Positions 19,949 through 20,351 of a DNA stretch of 20,351 bases are shown here, in pieces. Position 1 is the first letter of the stretch. Every line of letters starts with the position of its first letter. A program made the position numbers and the translations under genes. Source of the stretch: a virus; the IMG/VR virus record IMGVR_UViG_3300030430_001067, positions 1-20,351 of that record. One strand, 5' to 3'. The notes beneath the pieces were generated by a model, which was given only the letters and a program-made list of their open reading frames with translations, was not told the DNA's origin and did not search any database.

Positions 19949-20351
19949 CCGAAGGCTTTTAGAATCAAGACAAAGATCAAGACTGCAATGCCGCCTCCGA
20001 TGATAAGAGTCGTGCCGCCCACCAGCAGTTGTTGAATGAGGATTTGTTTTTCGCGCTTACGTTTTGCCATTAGCCTCGCGTGTGTCCTCCTGTCTTGTTC
20101 CTGCTGCCTAATTGCTTGATCGTAGTCTTCTAGCAGTTTGGGGTCTGCAACCAGGAGCAAATCCCTCAGATCTTTTTGATATCTTTCTTGGTTCCTACGA
20201 AGCATTTGTAGCTTGAGGATGTCATTCTTTGAGAGCGCATTAAACGTCGAGCTTCTACGTTGTACCTCGAAGTTGTTAAGAGCTTCTCCGAAATCAGACA
20301 CAAGAGCCATCGCTTGTTGCACGTTGGCTTTGCCTTCATTGACATTTTGAA
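19945..20351 (-). CDS. Coiled-coil protein with C-terminal TM anchor, 5' end outside the window
   Basis: The frame stays open through the right edge, so the gene is partial: bases 20323-20351 still encode residues (NVNEGKANV-like) with no ATG. A GTG at 20322 is possible but is probably internal. The visible 125+ residues are a charged helix rich in Gln, Arg and Lys with a likely coiled coil, then a strongly basic stretch (MAKRKREK), then one hydrophobic helix at the end (about the last 25 residues, GGTTLIIGGGIAVLIFVLIL). Orientation with the basic stretch before the helix puts the N-terminus in the cytoplasm. It resembles a tail-anchored membrane protein. A spanin-like role is not supported, because i-spanins anchor at the N-terminus. 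TGA overlaps the next start (ATGA). Confidence 0.7.
   Translation of the reverse strand, partial: QNVNEGKANVQQAMALVSDFGEALNNFEVQRRSSTFNALSKNDILKLQMLRRNQERYQKDLRDLLLVADPKLLEDYDQAIRQQEQDRRTHARLMAKRKREKQILIQQLLVGGTTLIIGGGIAVLIFVLILKAFG

Noticed and set aside
19945-20351. Reading the coiled-coil TM protein as an i-spanin (Rz)
   Set aside because: The membrane helix is C-terminal rather than N-terminal and no overlapping lipoprotein frame is seen.

Overview
The window is part of the genome of a tailed bacteriophage, most likely a podovirus of a marine or aquatic Gram-negative (probably proteobacterial) host. This rests on three things: a late block with one very large polyvalent virion protein of the LPD38 type, repeat-rich and disordered internal or ejection-type proteins, and a short lysis cassette (GH24 lysozyme plus a three-TM gene-transfer-agent-type holin). 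The host assignment is inference from family recognition only. No rRNA, tRNA, CRISPR array, insertion sequence or integrase was seen. There is essentially no non-coding DNA, and no stretch over 300 bases lacks a gene.

Layout. Bases 1-823 hold a short plus-strand block: the 3' end of an SSB-like replication gene (acidic DDIPF tip), a conserved phage protein of unknown function, a two-CxxC zinc-ribbon mini-protein and a small exported cysteine-containing protein. This block runs head-on into a minus-strand late operon. The two final stop codons overlap at 820-823, in the loop of a small perfect inverted repeat. From there to the right edge everything is on the minus strand and is transcribed from high to low coordinates.

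In transcription order the minus-strand genes are: a coiled-coil protein with a C-terminal TM segment (cut by the window edge), a 71-aa protein, a membrane protein with an EF-hand loop, a holin, a lysozyme, a 319-aa proline/arginine-rich disordered protein, a 617-aa tail (nozzle-like) protein, 64-aa and 109-aa small structural-type proteins, a 669-aa virion-type protein, a 168-aa GNAT-like protein, a 596-aa nonapeptide-repeat and coiled-coil protein, an 830-aa protein, and the 2551-aa polyvalent protein. All 13 junctions abut or overlap (TAATG, ATGA, GTGA or TAAATG, plus one 8-base overlap), so the block looks like one polycistronic, translationally coupled unit with no visible internal promoter.

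How the genes probably work together: the membrane proteins, holin and lysozyme end the infection. The 617-aa protein and the small beta-rich proteins belong to the tail or neck. The 669-, 168-, 596-, 830- and 2551-aa proteins occupy the place where podoviruses encode internal or ejected virion proteins. The most interesting points are the giant protein with an embedded HExxH metallopeptidase-like module and repeated FSR linker motifs, the exact 9-residue repeat in the 596-aa protein, the EF-hand membrane protein inside the lysis cassette, and a lysozyme with Cys in place of the usual catalytic Asp.
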